Shown one piece after another: positions 26,803-36,897 of a stretch of 64,000 nucleotides of DNA (position 1 is its first letter; the number at the start of each line of letters is the position of its first letter). The position numbers were made by a program, and so were the translations under genes. The notes beneath the pieces are model-generated. The model had not been told where the DNA came from and did not search any database. It saw only the letters and a list, made by a program, of their open reading frames with translations. The DNA is taken from the NCBI RefSeq assembly GCF_009834185.1, contig NZ_CP047173.1, forward strand, positions 682,001 through 746,000, given 5' to 3'. The DNA is from Rathayibacter sp. VKM Ac-2760 (lineage in GTDB: Bacteria > Actinomycetota > Actinomycetes > Actinomycetales > Microbacteriaceae).

Positions 26803-27852
26803 TCAGAAGTCGAACTCGGCGATGTTGTCCGCGGTGAAGGTGAACGGGTCGCCGAGGAGGACGGTGCCGTCCGCGTCGACCGTGAACGAGCCCAGGTCGC
26901 CGGCCTCGAAGGTGTCGCCCTCGGCGCCGGTGATGTCGCCGTCGATCAGGGCCTTCGAGGCGTAGGCGGCGAGGTAGCCGAGGTCTCCCGGGTTCCACAG
27001 CGCGAACGCGGTGACGGTGCCGTCCTCGACGAACTCGCGCATCTGGTTCGGCGTGCCGAGACCGGTCAGCGCGACCTTGCCCTTGAAGTCCGAGGTGGAC
27101 AGGTAGCGGGCGGCGGCGGCGATGCCGACCGTGGTGGGCGAGATGATGCCCTTGAGGTCGGGGTGGGTCTGCAGCAGCGCCGCGGTCTTGTCGAACGAGG
27201 TCTGGTCGTCGTCGTCGCCGTAGACGGTGTCGACGAGCGTCACGTCCGGGTGGTTCGCGGTGAGCTCCTGCTCCATCAGCTCGATCCAGGCGTTCTGGTT
27301 CGTCGCGTTGGCGGAGGCGGAGAGGATCGCGACCTCGCCGCTGTCGCCGATCTGCTCGGTGATGAGGTCGACCTGTGCCTTGGCGATGCCCTCGGCGGTG
27401 GCCTGGTTGATGTAGAGGTCGCGGCAGTCGGCGTTGGTGTCGGAGTCGAAGGTGACGACCTTGGTGCCGTTGTCGCGCGCCTCGTTCAGCGCGTCGCAGA
27501 TGGCCTTGGGGTCGTTCGCCGAGACGACGATCGCTCCGGCGCCCTGCTGGGTGAGGGTGTTGATGTAGGAGACCTGCGCGTCGGGGGAGGCCTCGGCGGG
27601 GCCGACCTCGGCGTAGGTGCCGCCGAACTCCTCGATGGCCTTCTCGCCGCCGGCGTCGGAGGTGTCGAAGTAGGCGTTGCCGAGGTTCTTCGGGAGGAAG
27701 GTGATCGAGTAGTCGCCGGAGCCTTCCGCGCCGCCGCCGTCCGAGCCGGAGCCGGCGTCGTCGGAGGCGGAGCAGCCGGTCGCGACGAGCGCGACCGAGA
27801 CGGCCAGGGCGGTGAGGGTGCCGAAGCGGCGCCCACGGGAGGAGAACATCAT
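26803..27852 (-). CDS. rhaS: rhamnose ABC transporter substrate-binding lipoprotein
   Basis: 349-residue periplasmic-binding-protein-like lipoprotein. The signal peptide ends in the lipobox VATGCSA (Cys near 27), followed by a Gly/Ser linker. The mature domain is a Peripla_BP_4 fold (ITFLPKNLGNAYF near 51; VSANDPKAICDALNEA near 110; SPTTVGIAAAARYL near 231), the type seen in RbsB, LsrB and RhaS. Rhamnose is inferred from the neighbouring mutarotase and the order of the ABC genes. It follows the second permease with a 70-bp gap. Confidence 0.85.
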   Translation of the reverse strand: MMFSSRGRRFGTLTALAVSVALVATGCSASDDAGSGSDGGGAEGSGDYSITFLPKNLGNAYFDTSDAGGEKAIEEFGGTYAEVGPAEASPDAQVSYINTLTQQGAGAIVVSANDPKAICDALNEARDNGTKVVTFDSDTNADCRDLYINQATAEGIAKAQVDLITEQIGDSGEVAILSASANATNQNAWIELMEQELTANHPDVTLVDTVYGDDDDQTSFDKTAALLQTHPDLKGIISPTTVGIAAAARYLSTSDFKGKVALTGLGTPNQMREFVEDGTVTAFALWNPGDLGYLAAYASKALIDGDITGAEGDTFEAGDLGSFTVDADGTVLLGDPFTFTADNIAEFDF

Positions 27853-27922
27853 CGTCTGCCTTTCGTCGAGGTGCTGTGGGGTGGTGCGGGGAGGGAGCGG
27901 GTGCTGTGCCGGTGATGCGGGA

Positions 27923-28956
<1,034 letters not shown>

Positions 28957-28957
<1 letters not shown>

Positions 28958-30006
28958 CAGGAGTCGTCCCTCTCTTCGAGGAGCTTGCGGGACTGGCGGA
29001 GGGAGAGCACGCGGTCGAGCACGATCGCGCCGATGATCAGCACGCCGACCACGGCCCGCTGCCAGAAGTCCGGCACGCCGAGGATGGGCAGGGCGCGGTT
29101 GATGGTGAGCAGCAGCACGGCGCCGATCGCGGCGCCCCAGACCGTGCCGGAGCCGCCGAAGATCGCGACGCCGCCGATCACCGCGGCGCCGACCGCGTCG
29201 AGCTCGTAGCCGGAGCCGGCCTGCGAGTTGACGGTGCCGTAGCGCGCGGCGTAGAGCACGCCGGCCAGCCCGGTCAGCGCGCCCGAGACCACGAAGGCGA
29301 CCAGGATGCGGCGCGTGACGGGCAGGCCGTAGAGCCGCGCCGCATCCGGGTCGGAGCCGATCGCGTAGAACTCGCGGCCTGCGCGCTGGTTGCGCAGGTA
29401 CCAGCCCGCGGCGATCAGCACGACGAGGGCGATGATCGTGAGGTACGGGATGGTGAGGAACTGCCCGGTGCCGAGCGCCAGGAAGTCCTTCGGCATGTCG
29501 GACGCGTTGATCCGGTCGCTGCCGGTCCACGCCACGTTGATGCCGCGGTAGGCGTAGAGCGTGCCGAGGGTGATCACCAGCGCCGGCACCTTCGCGAACG
29601 CGACGAGTGCGCCGTTGATCAGGCCGAGCAGTCCGCCGAAGACGATGCCCGCGACGAAGACCGCGAGGATCGGGATGCCCGGCACGTCCAGGAACAGCCG
29701 GCCGGTGAGGTAGGCGGTCAGGCCCAGGATCGAGCCGACCGAGAGGTCGACCGAGCGGGTGATGATGACGATCGCCTGGCCGACGGCGATCAGGATCAGG
29801 ATCGACGGGGTCAGCAGCAGGTCGCGCCAGCCGTCGGGGGAGAAGAGGAAGGTCGGGTTCTTCGCGGTCGTCGCGATCACGACGAGGACGAGCGCGAGCA
29901 GGATGCCCGTCTCGCGCGCCCGGATGAACGCGCCGAAGCCGGAGGAGAAGGTGCCGGGCTTCGCGGCGGGCACGCGCTTCTGCGCCGGTGCCTGGGCGGT
30001 GCTCAT
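28957..30006 (-). CDS. rhaP: rhamnose-type ABC transporter permease 1
   Basis: 349-residue BPD_transp_2 permease with about ten spans, closely related to its neighbour. ITRSVDLSVGSILGL lies near 87 and YAIGSDPDAARLYGLPV near 222. It overlaps by 4 bp with the ATPase gene upstream and by 1 bp stop/start with the next permease, so translation of all three is coupled. Confidence 0.85.
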
Positions 30007-31508
30007 GCGGCGGCCCCCCGGGTCGCGGCGAGCATCACGGTCTCGCTGGTGGCGTCCGCGCGGTCGAGCTCGGCGGTGATCCGCCCCTCGCGCATCACCA
30101 GGACGCGGTCGGCCATGCCGAGCACCTCCGGCAGCTCCGACGAGATCATCAGGATCCCCATCCCCTCTCCGGCGAGCTGCGAGAGCAGCCGGTGCACTTC
30201 GGACTTGGTGCCCACGTCGATGCCGCGGGTCGGCTCGTCGATGATCAGGACCTTCGGGTCGGTGGCGAGCCACTTGCCGAGGACGACCTTCTGCTGGTTG
30301 CCGCCCGAGAGCGTGCCGGCGACGGTGTCGAGCGCGTCGGTCTTCACCTCGAGGCGCGCCGCCCACTCGCGGGCCGCGCTGTTCTCGGCCCGGCCGGTGA
30401 TCAGGCCGCCCTTCGAGAGCGACTTCTGGATCGCCGTCGTGATGTTGCGCGAGACGGAGGAGTCGAGCACGAGGCCCTGCTTGCGGCGGTCCTCCGGCAC
30501 GAGTGCGATGCCGGCGCGCATCGCGGCCGACGGTCTGCCCGGCGGGATGCGGCCGCCGGCGAGGGTGACCGAGCCGGAGTCGTAGGGGTCGACGCCGAAG
30601 ACGGCGCGGGCCACCTCGCTGCGACCGGCGCCGACGAGGCCGGCCAGGCCGACGATCTCGCCCGCGCGGACGGTGAAGGAGATGTCGTGGAAGACGCCGG
30701 CGGAGGTGAGGCCGGAGACCTCGAGCAGGACGTCGGTGATCTCGGTCTTCTGCTTGGGGAAGAGCTCGGTGATGTCGCGCCCGACCATCTCGCGCACGAT
30801 GCCGTCGACGGTCGCGTCGGCGGTGGCGGTGGTGGAGATGTAGGCGCCGTCGCGCATGACCGTGATCGTGTCGCAGAGCGAGAAGACCTCGTCGAAGCGG
30901 TGCGAGATGAAGACCAGCGCGCGGCCCTCGTCGCGGAGCGACCGGGCGACGGTGAAGAGGCGCTCGACCTCGACGCCGGAGAGCGCGGCGGTCGGCTCGT
31001 CCATCACGAGCACCGTCGCGTCGAGCGAGATGGCCTTCGCGATCTCGATGATCTGCTGGTCGGCGATCGAGAGGCCCTCCGCGGGGCGGTCGGGATCGAT
31101 CCGCACGCCGAGGCGCTCGAAGAGGCCGACGACCTCGGTGCGCATGGCCCTGCGGTCGATCCGGCCGAAGCGGCCGCGCGGCTGGCGGCCCATGAAGATG
31201 TTCTCGGTGACGCTGAGATCCGGGAAGAGCGTGGGCTCCTGGTAGATCACCGCGATGCCGGCGGCCTTGGACTGCGCGGTCGAGGAGAAGTCGACCGGTG
31301 CGCCGTCGAGGAGGAACTCGCCCGCGTCGCGCTGGTGCACGCCGGCGATGATCTTGACCAGCGTCGACTTGCCCGCGCCGTTCTCGCCGACCAGGGCGTG
31401 GATCGATCCGCGGTGCACCGCGAGGGTGCCGGAGCGCAGCGCGATCACCGCGCCGAACGCCTTGACCACGCGGGCGAGCTCGAGTGCGGGTGGCGGATCT
31501 GCTGCCAC
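30003..31508 (-). CDS. rhaT: rhamnose-type sugar ABC transporter ATPase
   Basis: 501-residue double ATPase of the RbsA/LsrA/RhaT class. The first cassette has Walker A GENGAGKST near 38, a signature of degenerate form (LSIADQQIIEIAKA) and Walker B VLVMDEPTAALS. The second cassette has a degenerate P-loop (GLVGAGRSE near 287), signature LSGGNQQKVVLGKW and Walker B VLIIDEPTRGIDVG. It is the first gene of the uptake operon, divergent from a LacI-type regulator with an operator between. Only the transport part and the mutarotase are here; rhamnose isomerase, kinase and aldolase are not. Confidence 0.88.
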   Translation of the reverse strand: MAADPPPALELARVVKAFGAVIALRSGTLAVHRGSIHALVGENGAGKSTLVKIIAGVHQRDAGEFLLDGAPVDFSSTAQSKAAGIAVIYQEPTLFPDLSVTENIFMGRQPRGRFGRIDRRAMRTEVVGLFERLGVRIDPDRPAEGLSIADQQIIEIAKAISLDATVLVMDEPTAALSGVEVERLFTVARSLRDEGRALVFISHRFDEVFSLCDTITVMRDGAYISTTATADATVDGIVREMVGRDITELFPKQKTEITDVLLEVSGLTSAGVFHDISFTVRAGEIVGLAGLVGAGRSEVARAVFGVDPYDSGSVTLAGGRIPPGRPSAAMRAGIALVPEDRRKQGLVLDSSVSRNITTAIQKSLSKGGLITGRAENSAAREWAARLEVKTDALDTVAGTLSGGNQQKVVLGKWLATDPKVLIIDEPTRGIDVGTKSEVHRLLSQLAGEGMGILMISSELPEVLGMADRVLVMREGRITAELDRADATSETVMLAATRGAAA

Positions 31509-31568
31509 GGGTGGTACCTCCTCATCGAGGGGAATCGCGTCCGGCGGCCTCTTCGGATGAAGAGCACC

Positions 31569-31600
31569 TGAATCGATTCATCCAGCTTCATCGCTACTAT
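31569..31600. promoter_or_regulatory. LacI-type operator and promoter between rhaT and its regulator
   Basis: Perfect 12-bp palindrome TGAATCGATTCA (31569-31580) with the central CG typical of LacI sites. A -10 box TACTAT (31595-31600) for the regulator gene follows; its -35 position would fall in the palindrome. Binding should repress both directions. Confidence 0.65.
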
Positions 31601-31660
31601 AGGGACGTCGAGCGGGAGCGGTCAACGCGAGAGGCGGCTCGGCGTGATGTCGGAGGCGAT

Positions 31661-32677
31661 GTGGCTCGAGTGAGCATCCGCGACGTGGCTCTGCGGGCCG
31701 GCGTCTCGGTGGGCACGGTCTCCAACGTGCTCAACCGGCCGGACGAGGTGTCGGACGACTCGCTCGCGCGCGTCAACGCCGCGGTCGAGTCGCTGGGCTA
31801 CATCCGCAACGACGCGGCGCGGAAGCTGCGCAACGGCGTCAGCTCGACGGTGGGCTTCGTGGTGCTCGACGGGCAGAACCCGTTCTTCAACGACGTCGTG
31901 CGCGGCGCGGAGGACGAGGCCTCCCGCCACCAGATCGCCGTGCTCTACGGCAACACCGACGAGGACCCGTCGCGCGAGCGGCAGTACCTCGACCTCTTCG
32001 AGGAGCAGCAGGTGCGCGGCGTGCTGATCGCGCCCTACGGCGACATCTCGCAGCGGCTGGAGAAGCTGCGCGGCCGCGGCGTGCCCGTCGTGCTGGTCGA
32101 CCGCTTCAGCGGCGACGGCCGCTACAGCTCGGTCTCGGTCGACAGCGTGGCCGGCGGGCGGATGGCGGCCGAGCACCTGATCGCGACCGGCCGGCGCCGG
32201 CTCGGCTTCGTCGGCGGGCCGTTCGAGATCCGCCAGGTGACGGACCGACTGGCCGGCGCGCGCGTGGCGGTGGAGAACAGCGGGATCGCGGTGGACCTCG
32301 AGGTCGTCGCGACCTCGGCGCTGACCGTCGCGCAGGGCGTCGCCGCGGGCGCGCGCATCCTGGCCCGGCCCCGCCGCGACCGGCCCGACGCGCTCTTCGC
32401 CGCGAACGACCTGGTCGCCCTCGGGCTGCTGCAGGCGCTCGCCGTGGACGGGCGGATGCTCGTGCCCGAGGAGATCGCGCTGATCGGCTTCGACGACATC
32501 TCCTTCGCGGCCGCCGCCGCCGTGCCGCTCTCCTCGATGCGGCAGCCGAGCTCGGTGATCGGGCGCACGGCGCTGCGCGTGCTGCTGGAGGAGGCGGCGG
32601 ATCCGGAGCTGATCCCGCGGCAGACGGTGTTCCTGCCGGAGCTGGTCGAGCGCGCGTCGACGCGGCCGCGGCGCTGA
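31661..32677 (+). CDS. LacI family regulator of the rhamnose locus
   Basis: 338-residue repressor. The LacI HTH is at residues 4-24 (IRDVALRAGVSVGTVSNVLN) with the hinge helix DAARKLRNG near 48, followed by a sugar-binding domain of the periplasmic-binding-protein type (VGFVVLDGQNPFFNDV onward). The GTG at 31661 is preferred since GGAGG lies 5 nt upstream; in-frame codons before it do not look like protein. Divergence from the transporter operon with a shared palindrome indicates control of rhamnose uptake. Confidence 0.87.
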   Translation: MARVSIRDVALRAGVSVGTVSNVLNRPDEVSDDSLARVNAAVESLGYIRNDAARKLRNGVSSTVGFVVLDGQNPFFNDVVRGAEDEASRHQIAVLYGNTDEDPSRERQYLDLFEEQQVRGVLIAPYGDISQRLEKLRGRGVPVVLVDRFSGDGRYSSVSVDSVAGGRMAAEHLIATGRRRLGFVGGPFEIRQVTDRLAGARVAVENSGIAVDLEVVATSALTVAQGVAAGARILARPRRDRPDALFAANDLVALGLLQALAVDGRMLVPEEIALIGFDDISFAAAAAVPLSSMRQPSSVIGRTALRVLLEEAADPELIPRQTVFLPELVERASTRPRR

Positions 32678-32768
32678 GAGCTGAGGCGCTCGGGGCGGGC
32701 GTCTGGGCGGAGCCTGTGCGAGTTCTCAGTGTCCACTCCATCGGGTCGTCGCTGTCGGCGGTCGCGCC

Positions 32769-32774
32769 TACGGT
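32769..32774 (+). promoter_or_regulatory. -10 box TACGGT upstream of DoxX gene
   Basis: TACGGT about 65 nt before the ATG at 32839. No convincing -35. Confidence 0.3.
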
Positions 32775-32838
32775 CGAGCACGAGCACGACGGCGTGCGGA
32801 ACTCCCTCTCGAGACCCGCTCCGACCGGAAGGCACGCC

Positions 32839-33294
32839 ATGACCACCACGCTCGACCGCCCCGCCACCACTCCCACCGCCCGCCGGCGCGCGCTGCCCGG
32901 CTCCTCGGCCGGACTGCTGGTGCTCCGCCTCGCACTCGGAGCCGTCTTCCTCGCGCACGGCTGGCAGAAGATCGCCGTCGACGGCCTCGCGGCCACGACC
33001 GAGGGCTTCGGAGCGATGGGGATCCCGTTCGCGGCCGTCCTCGCCCCGGTCGCCGCCTTCACCGAGCTGCTCGGCGGTGCGGCGATCATCGTCGGGCTGC
33101 TGACCAGGATCGCCGCCGCCGGCCTCGCGATCACCGCGGTCGTCGCGCTCGTCGTCGTGCACCTGCCGGGCGGCTTCTTCGCGGCCACCGGGGGCATCGA
33201 GTTCGTCCTCGTCCTGGCCGCGGGCGCGGTGGCGCTCGCGCTCACCGGAGCGGGTCGGCTCTCGGTCGACGCGCTGCTGCGCCGCCGCCGCTGA
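32839..33294 (+). CDS. DoxX family membrane protein
   Basis: 151-residue four-span membrane protein. RLALGAVFLAHGWQKI near 31-46 is the DoxX signature, and FTELLGGAAIIVGLLTRIAA near 75-94 is its usual second block. Family members in actinobacteria take part in thiol/oxidative stress complexes or quinone-linked redox steps; neither can be concluded here. GGAAGG 8 nt upstream supports the ATG. A long inverted repeat lies between it and the next MFS gene. Confidence 0.85.
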   Translation: MTTTLDRPATTPTARRRALPGSSAGLLVLRLALGAVFLAHGWQKIAVDGLAATTEGFGAMGIPFAAVLAPVAAFTELLGGAAIIVGLLTRIAAAGLAITAVVALVVVHLPGGFFAATGGIEFVLVLAAGAVALALTGAGRLSVDALLRRRR

Positions 33295-33323
33295 GACCGC
33301 CGCCGAGCGCCGCGAGTCTCCAC

Positions 33324-33368
33324 CGATCCCGTGAGAGGTGCCCCGACAGGGACTCTCTCACGGGATCG
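33324..33368. terminator. long inverted repeat after DoxX, terminator or operator
   Basis: Perfect 14-bp arms CGATCCCGTGAGAG (33324-33337) and CTCTCACGGGATCG (33355-33368) around 17 nt. It could stop DoxX transcripts. Because it ends 8 nt before the -10 box of the MFS gene it could equally be a repressor site over the -35. Confidence 0.55.
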
Positions 33369-33376
33369 GCGCCGCC

Positions 33377-33382
33377 TACCGT
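33377..33382 (+). promoter_or_regulatory. -10 box TACCGT, leaderless start
   Basis: TACCGT ends 7 nt before the ATG at 33390; no ribosome binding site. Confidence 0.5.
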
Positions 33383-33389
33383 GGCGGTC

Positions 33390-34616
33390 ATGGATCACCG
33401 AACCGCGCCCGTGCTGCCGCTCGACGAGAGCGAGCGCGCCGAACCGCGCACGATGCCCTGGCTCGCGCTCGCCCTGCTCGCCGCGATGGGGTTCCTGCTG
33501 GTCGCCGCCGAGACGATGCCGGCGGGGCTGCTGCCGGTGATCGCCGACGGGATGGGCACGAGCGAGGGGGTCGTCGGCCAGTTCATCAGCGTCTGGGCGC
33601 TCGGGACCGTGCTCGTCACCGTCCCGGCGATCAGCCTGACCCGCGGCGTCCGGCGCAAGCCGCTGCTGCTCGCGGCCGTCGCCGGCCTGATCGTCGCCAA
33701 CACCGTCACGGCGCTCTCCGGCGACGTCGTCGTCTCGCTCGTCTCGCGGTTCGTCGCCGGGGCGTTCACCGGGATCGTCTGGGGGATGCTCGCCGCCTAC
33801 GGCCGCCGGATCAGTCCGCCCCGCCGCGCCGGTCTGGCGCTGTCGATCGTCTCGGTCGGCGCGCCCGTCGGCTTCGCGCTCGGCACGCCGCTCGGGGCGT
33901 GGCTCGGCACGGCGCTCGACTGGCGCTGGTCGTTCGGCGGCCTGAGCCTCCTCGCGCTGATCACCCTCGTGCTGATCGCGCTCGTCGTGCCCGACGCTCC
34001 CGGCCAGCCGCGCACCGCCGAGGGGAGCCTCCCGCTGGCGCGCGTGCTCGCGATGCCGGGCGTGGCGATCGTGTGCCTGACGATCGTCGTCTGGATGCTC
34101 GCGCACAACACGATCTACACCTACATCGCGCCGTTCCTGCGCGAGGGCGGCTCCGGACTGCGGCCGGACCTCGTGCTCCTCGTCTACGGCGTGTCCTCGA
34201 TCGTCGGGGTCGCGATCACCGCCGCGGTCATCGACCGCTTCCCGCGGGCGCTGCTGCACTCGAGCATCGCCGCGTTCGTCGTCGCCGGGCTGATCCTGCT
34301 CGTCGGTGGGGGCGAGCCCGCCGCAGTCCTGCTGGCGAGCGTGCTCTGGGGCATCGGCTTCGGCGGCGCCTCCGCCCAGCTGCAGTCGGCGCTCACCCGC
34401 TCGGGCCGCGAGAACTCCGACGTCGCGAACTCGTTCCTCCCCGTCGCGTTCAACCTCGCGATCTTCGCCGCGGGGATCGTCGGCGCGGTCCTGCTCGAGA
34501 GCCTCCCCGCCGTGGTCCTCGCCGGCCTGATGGCGGCGCTCGGCGCGGTCGCCCTCGCGATCACGCTGGTCGGCCGCCGCACCGCGTTCACCGTCGACCA
34601 CCTCGACGCGCGCTGA
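33390..34616 (+). CDS. MFS transporter, DHA1 (CmlA/AraJ-like) family
   Basis: 408-residue 12-span transporter. The first span carries AAETMPAGLLPVIADGMG near 37-54, the pattern of the SotB/AraJ/CmlA branch that exports sugars, chloramphenicol-like drugs or small metabolites. AYGRRISPPRRAG and a second-half loop (DRFPRALLHS) mark the half boundaries. The ATG at 33390 is chosen from the -10 box spacing; a GTG 9 nt upstream lies within that signal. No regulator is attached, though the palindrome just upstream suggests one elsewhere. Confidence 0.82.
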   Translation: MDHRTAPVLPLDESERAEPRTMPWLALALLAAMGFLLVAAETMPAGLLPVIADGMGTSEGVVGQFISVWALGTVLVTVPAISLTRGVRRKPLLLAAVAGLIVANTVTALSGDVVVSLVSRFVAGAFTGIVWGMLAAYGRRISPPRRAGLALSIVSVGAPVGFALGTPLGAWLGTALDWRWSFGGLSLLALITLVLIALVVPDAPGQPRTAEGSLPLARVLAMPGVAIVCLTIVVWMLAHNTIYTYIAPFLREGGSGLRPDLVLLVYGVSSIVGVAITAAVIDRFPRALLHSSIAAFVVAGLILLVGGGEPAAVLLASVLWGIGFGGASAQLQSALTRSGRENSDVANSFLPVAFNLAIFAAGIVGAVLLESLPAVVLAGLMAALGAVALAITLVGRRTAFTVDHLDAR

Positions 34617-34663
34617 GGCGTCCGGCGGTGGCCTCCGCTCAGGATGCGTGGACGCCGGGAACC

Positions 34664-34669
34664 TAGGGT
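34664..34669 (+). promoter_or_regulatory. -10 box TAGGGT, leaderless start
   Basis: TAGGGT ends 6 nt before the ATG at 34676. Confidence 0.5.
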
Positions 34670-34675
34670 GAGCGG

Positions 34676-35557
34676 ATGACCTCCTGGAGCGCCGCAGACA
34701 TCCCCGACCAGACCGGCAGGACGTTCGTCGTCACCGGTGCGAACAGCGGACTCGGAGAGGCGACCGCGCGAGCCCTCGCCGACCGGGGCGCCTCGGTGGT
34801 GCTCGCCTGCCGCACCGTCGAGAAGGGCGAGGCGGCCGCCGCCAGGATGGGCGGCGACGTCGTCGTCCGGCGGCTCGACCTGGCCGATCTCGTCTCGGTG
34901 CGGGAGTTCGCCGAGGCGACCGGGCCGATCGACGTGCTCGTCAACAACGCAGGAATCATGGCGGTGCCGGAGGGGCGCACGAAGGACGGCTTCGAGCTGC
35001 AGTTCGGCACCAACTTCCTCGGCGCGTTCGCGCTGACCGGGCTCCTGCTGCCGCGGATCGCCGACCGCGTGGTGTCGCTCTCGAGCCTCGCCCACCGCTT
35101 CGGCACGCTCGACTTCGATGACCTGAACTGGGAGCGGCGCCGCTACAGCGCATGGCCGGCCTACGGGCAGTCCAAGCTCGCCGACCTCGTCTTCGCGTTC
35201 GAGCTGCACCGGCGACTGCGCCGGGCCGGCTCGAGCGTCGGCTCGATGGCCGCGCACCCGGGGATGTCGGTCACCGAGCTGCACACGCACACCGGCGGCG
35301 GTCAGGGCGCGATCATGGGCGCCATGATGCGCGCGATCGGCCAGAGCGGCGACGACGGCGCCCTGCCGACGCTGCTCGCCGCGACGTCGCCCGACGCCCG
35401 CTCCGGCGCCTACTACGGGCCGGGCGGTCTCGGCGAGGTCCGCGGGGCACCGCGCCAGGTGAACCCGAACCGTGCCGCCCGCGATCGGGACAGCGCACGC
35501 CGACTCTGGGACCGCGCCGTGGAGCTCACGGGGGTGTCGCCGCTCGACGCCGCCTGA
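34676..35557 (+). CDS. short-chain dehydrogenase/reductase
   Basis: 293-residue NAD(P)-dependent oxidoreductase of the retinol-dehydrogenase-like SDR group. The cofactor motif TGANSGLGE is at 19-27, NNAGIMAVPEG near 92-102, the catalytic Ser in VVSLSSLAHR near 127 and the Tyr/Lys pair in YGQSKLADL near 163-171. The HPGMSVTEL segment near 197 is typical of this group. Substrate unknown. Confidence 0.85.
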   Translation: MTSWSAADIPDQTGRTFVVTGANSGLGEATARALADRGASVVLACRTVEKGEAAAARMGGDVVVRRLDLADLVSVREFAEATGPIDVLVNNAGIMAVPEGRTKDGFELQFGTNFLGAFALTGLLLPRIADRVVSLSSLAHRFGTLDFDDLNWERRRYSAWPAYGQSKLADLVFAFELHRRLRRAGSSVGSMAAHPGMSVTELHTHTGGGQGAIMGAMMRAIGQSGDDGALPTLLAATSPDARSGAYYGPGGLGEVRGAPRQVNPNRAARDRDSARRLWDRAVELTGVSPLDAA

Positions 35558-35575
35558 GCGCGCCTGCTCCTTCCG

Positions 35576-35581
35576 TACACT
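35576..35581 (+). promoter_or_regulatory. -10 box TACACT upstream of LacI gene
   Basis: TACACT 45 nt before the GTG at 35626; the leader holds a GAGGAGG ribosome binding site. No clear -35. Confidence 0.4.
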
Positions 35582-35625
35582 GGCGAGCGCGCGGGACGCC
35601 GCCGCCGGATTCCGAGGAGGGCATC

Positions 35626-36675
35626 GTGGCAGCACGACGAACGACCGCCGCCGCGACGCTGCACGACGTGGCCCGGGCGGCGGGAGTGTCGCTCGCGACC
35701 GCGTCGCGCGTGCTCAACGGCAGCGCTCGCAAGGTGCAGGGGGAGTACCGCGAGCGGGTCGAGGCGGCCGCGGCCGAGCTCGGCTACTCCGCCAACCCGG
35801 CCGCGCAGGCCGTCGCGCGCGGAACGACGTCGACGATCGCGCTGCTCGTCAGCGACATCACCGACCCCTACTTCTCGGGCATCGCCTCCGGAGTGATCGG
35901 CGCCGCCGACGCGGCCCGGCTGGACGTGCGGATCGCCGTCACCGATCGCGACCCCGACAAGGAGCTGGGACTCGTCCGCTCGCTTCGCGGCGGGCGTCCG
36001 CGCGTCATCGTGCTGGCCGGCAGCCGCTTCGCCGCCGACCGGCACCGCGACGCGCTGATCGCCGAGCTGCAGGCCTACGAGGCGTCCGGCGGGCGGGTGG
36101 CGATGATCAGCCAGGGCGGGCTGCCGTTCCCCTCGGTCCAGGTCGACAACCGCGCCGGAGCCCGGGCGCTCGCGGCGGCGCTCGCCGAGGCCGGCTACCG
36201 GCGCTGCGCGATCGTGCGCGGGCCCGCGGCGGTGCTCACCTCCTCCGACCGGGTCGAGGGATTCCGTGAGGGCTTCGCGGCCGCGGGGGTCGACGTCGAC
36301 CCGAGTCTGATCGTGGAGGCGCCGCTCACCCGCGACGGCGCGTTCGAGACGGCGGCCGCGCTGCTGGCCGAGCGCTCCGGCGACATCGACCTCGTCTTCG
36401 CCGTGACCGACCTGATGGCCGTCGGAGTCGCCTCCGCGATGCGCGCCGCCGGCGTCGAGCCCGGCGCGCAGATGGGCGTCGCGGGCTTCGACGACGCGCC
36501 GATCGCGGAGGACGTGCACCCCGGGCTGAGCACCGTCGCGGTGCCGCTGGCGGCCCTCGGCGAGCGCGCCGTCGCGGCCGCCCTCGGCGACGAGGCCGAC
36601 GGCGCGTCCGTCGAGCTGCCGACCCGCGTCGTGCTCCGCGCGAGCACGCCGCGGCGCCCCGAGCCGGCCGCGTAG
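35626..36675 (+). CDS. LacI family transcriptional regulator
   Basis: 349-residue repressor. The HTH is at residues 11-31 (TLHDVARAAGVSLATASRVL) and the hinge helix at NPAAQAVARG near 56; the ligand domain starts at TIALLVSDITDPYFSG. GAGGAGG 5 nt before the GTG sets the start. It is the nearest LacI gene to the 38.5-44 kb catabolic cluster, which bears three LacI-type operators, so it is the best candidate for that cluster's regulator, but a DUF222/HNH gene lies between and no such operator is seen at its own promoter. Confidence 0.87.
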   Translation: MAARRTTAAATLHDVARAAGVSLATASRVLNGSARKVQGEYRERVEAAAAELGYSANPAAQAVARGTTSTIALLVSDITDPYFSGIASGVIGAADAARLDVRIAVTDRDPDKELGLVRSLRGGRPRVIVLAGSRFAADRHRDALIAELQAYEASGGRVAMISQGGLPFPSVQVDNRAGARALAAALAEAGYRRCAIVRGPAAVLTSSDRVEGFREGFAAAGVDVDPSLIVEAPLTRDGAFETAAALLAERSGDIDLVFAVTDLMAVGVASAMRAAGVEPGAQMGVAGFDDAPIAEDVHPGLSTVAVPLAALGERAVAAALGDEADGASVELPTRVVLRASTPRRPEPAA

Positions 36676-36690
36676 CCCGAGCCGCCGCCT

Positions 36691-36786
36691 CTTGCTGGTC
36701 GAGTAGCCGCCTCGGCTTTGCTGGTCGAGGAGCCGCCTCCTCTTTGCTGGTCGAGTAGCCGCCTCGGCGGCGTATCGAGACCCACC
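36691..36786. repeat. REP-like element cluster
   Basis: Two half elements (36691-36715 and 36717-36742) and one full palindrome (36742-36786) in tandem, each opening with TTGCTGGTCGAG. The full copy closes with CGTATCGAGACCCACC. Confidence 0.8.
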
Positions 36787-36897
36787 TTGTCCGGTCGTCC
36801 GGGAGCAGGCGTCCTCCCCAGCCTCCGATTGCCCACGTTGTCCCCGATCTGCCCAGGTCGCCGTTCGCATGACAGTGGCCCCTGCTTCAATACTTGT

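Noticed and set aside
34184..35635. Minus-strand frame opposite the SDR gene
   Set aside because: Plus strand shows all SDR motifs; the opposite frame is a compositional shadow.
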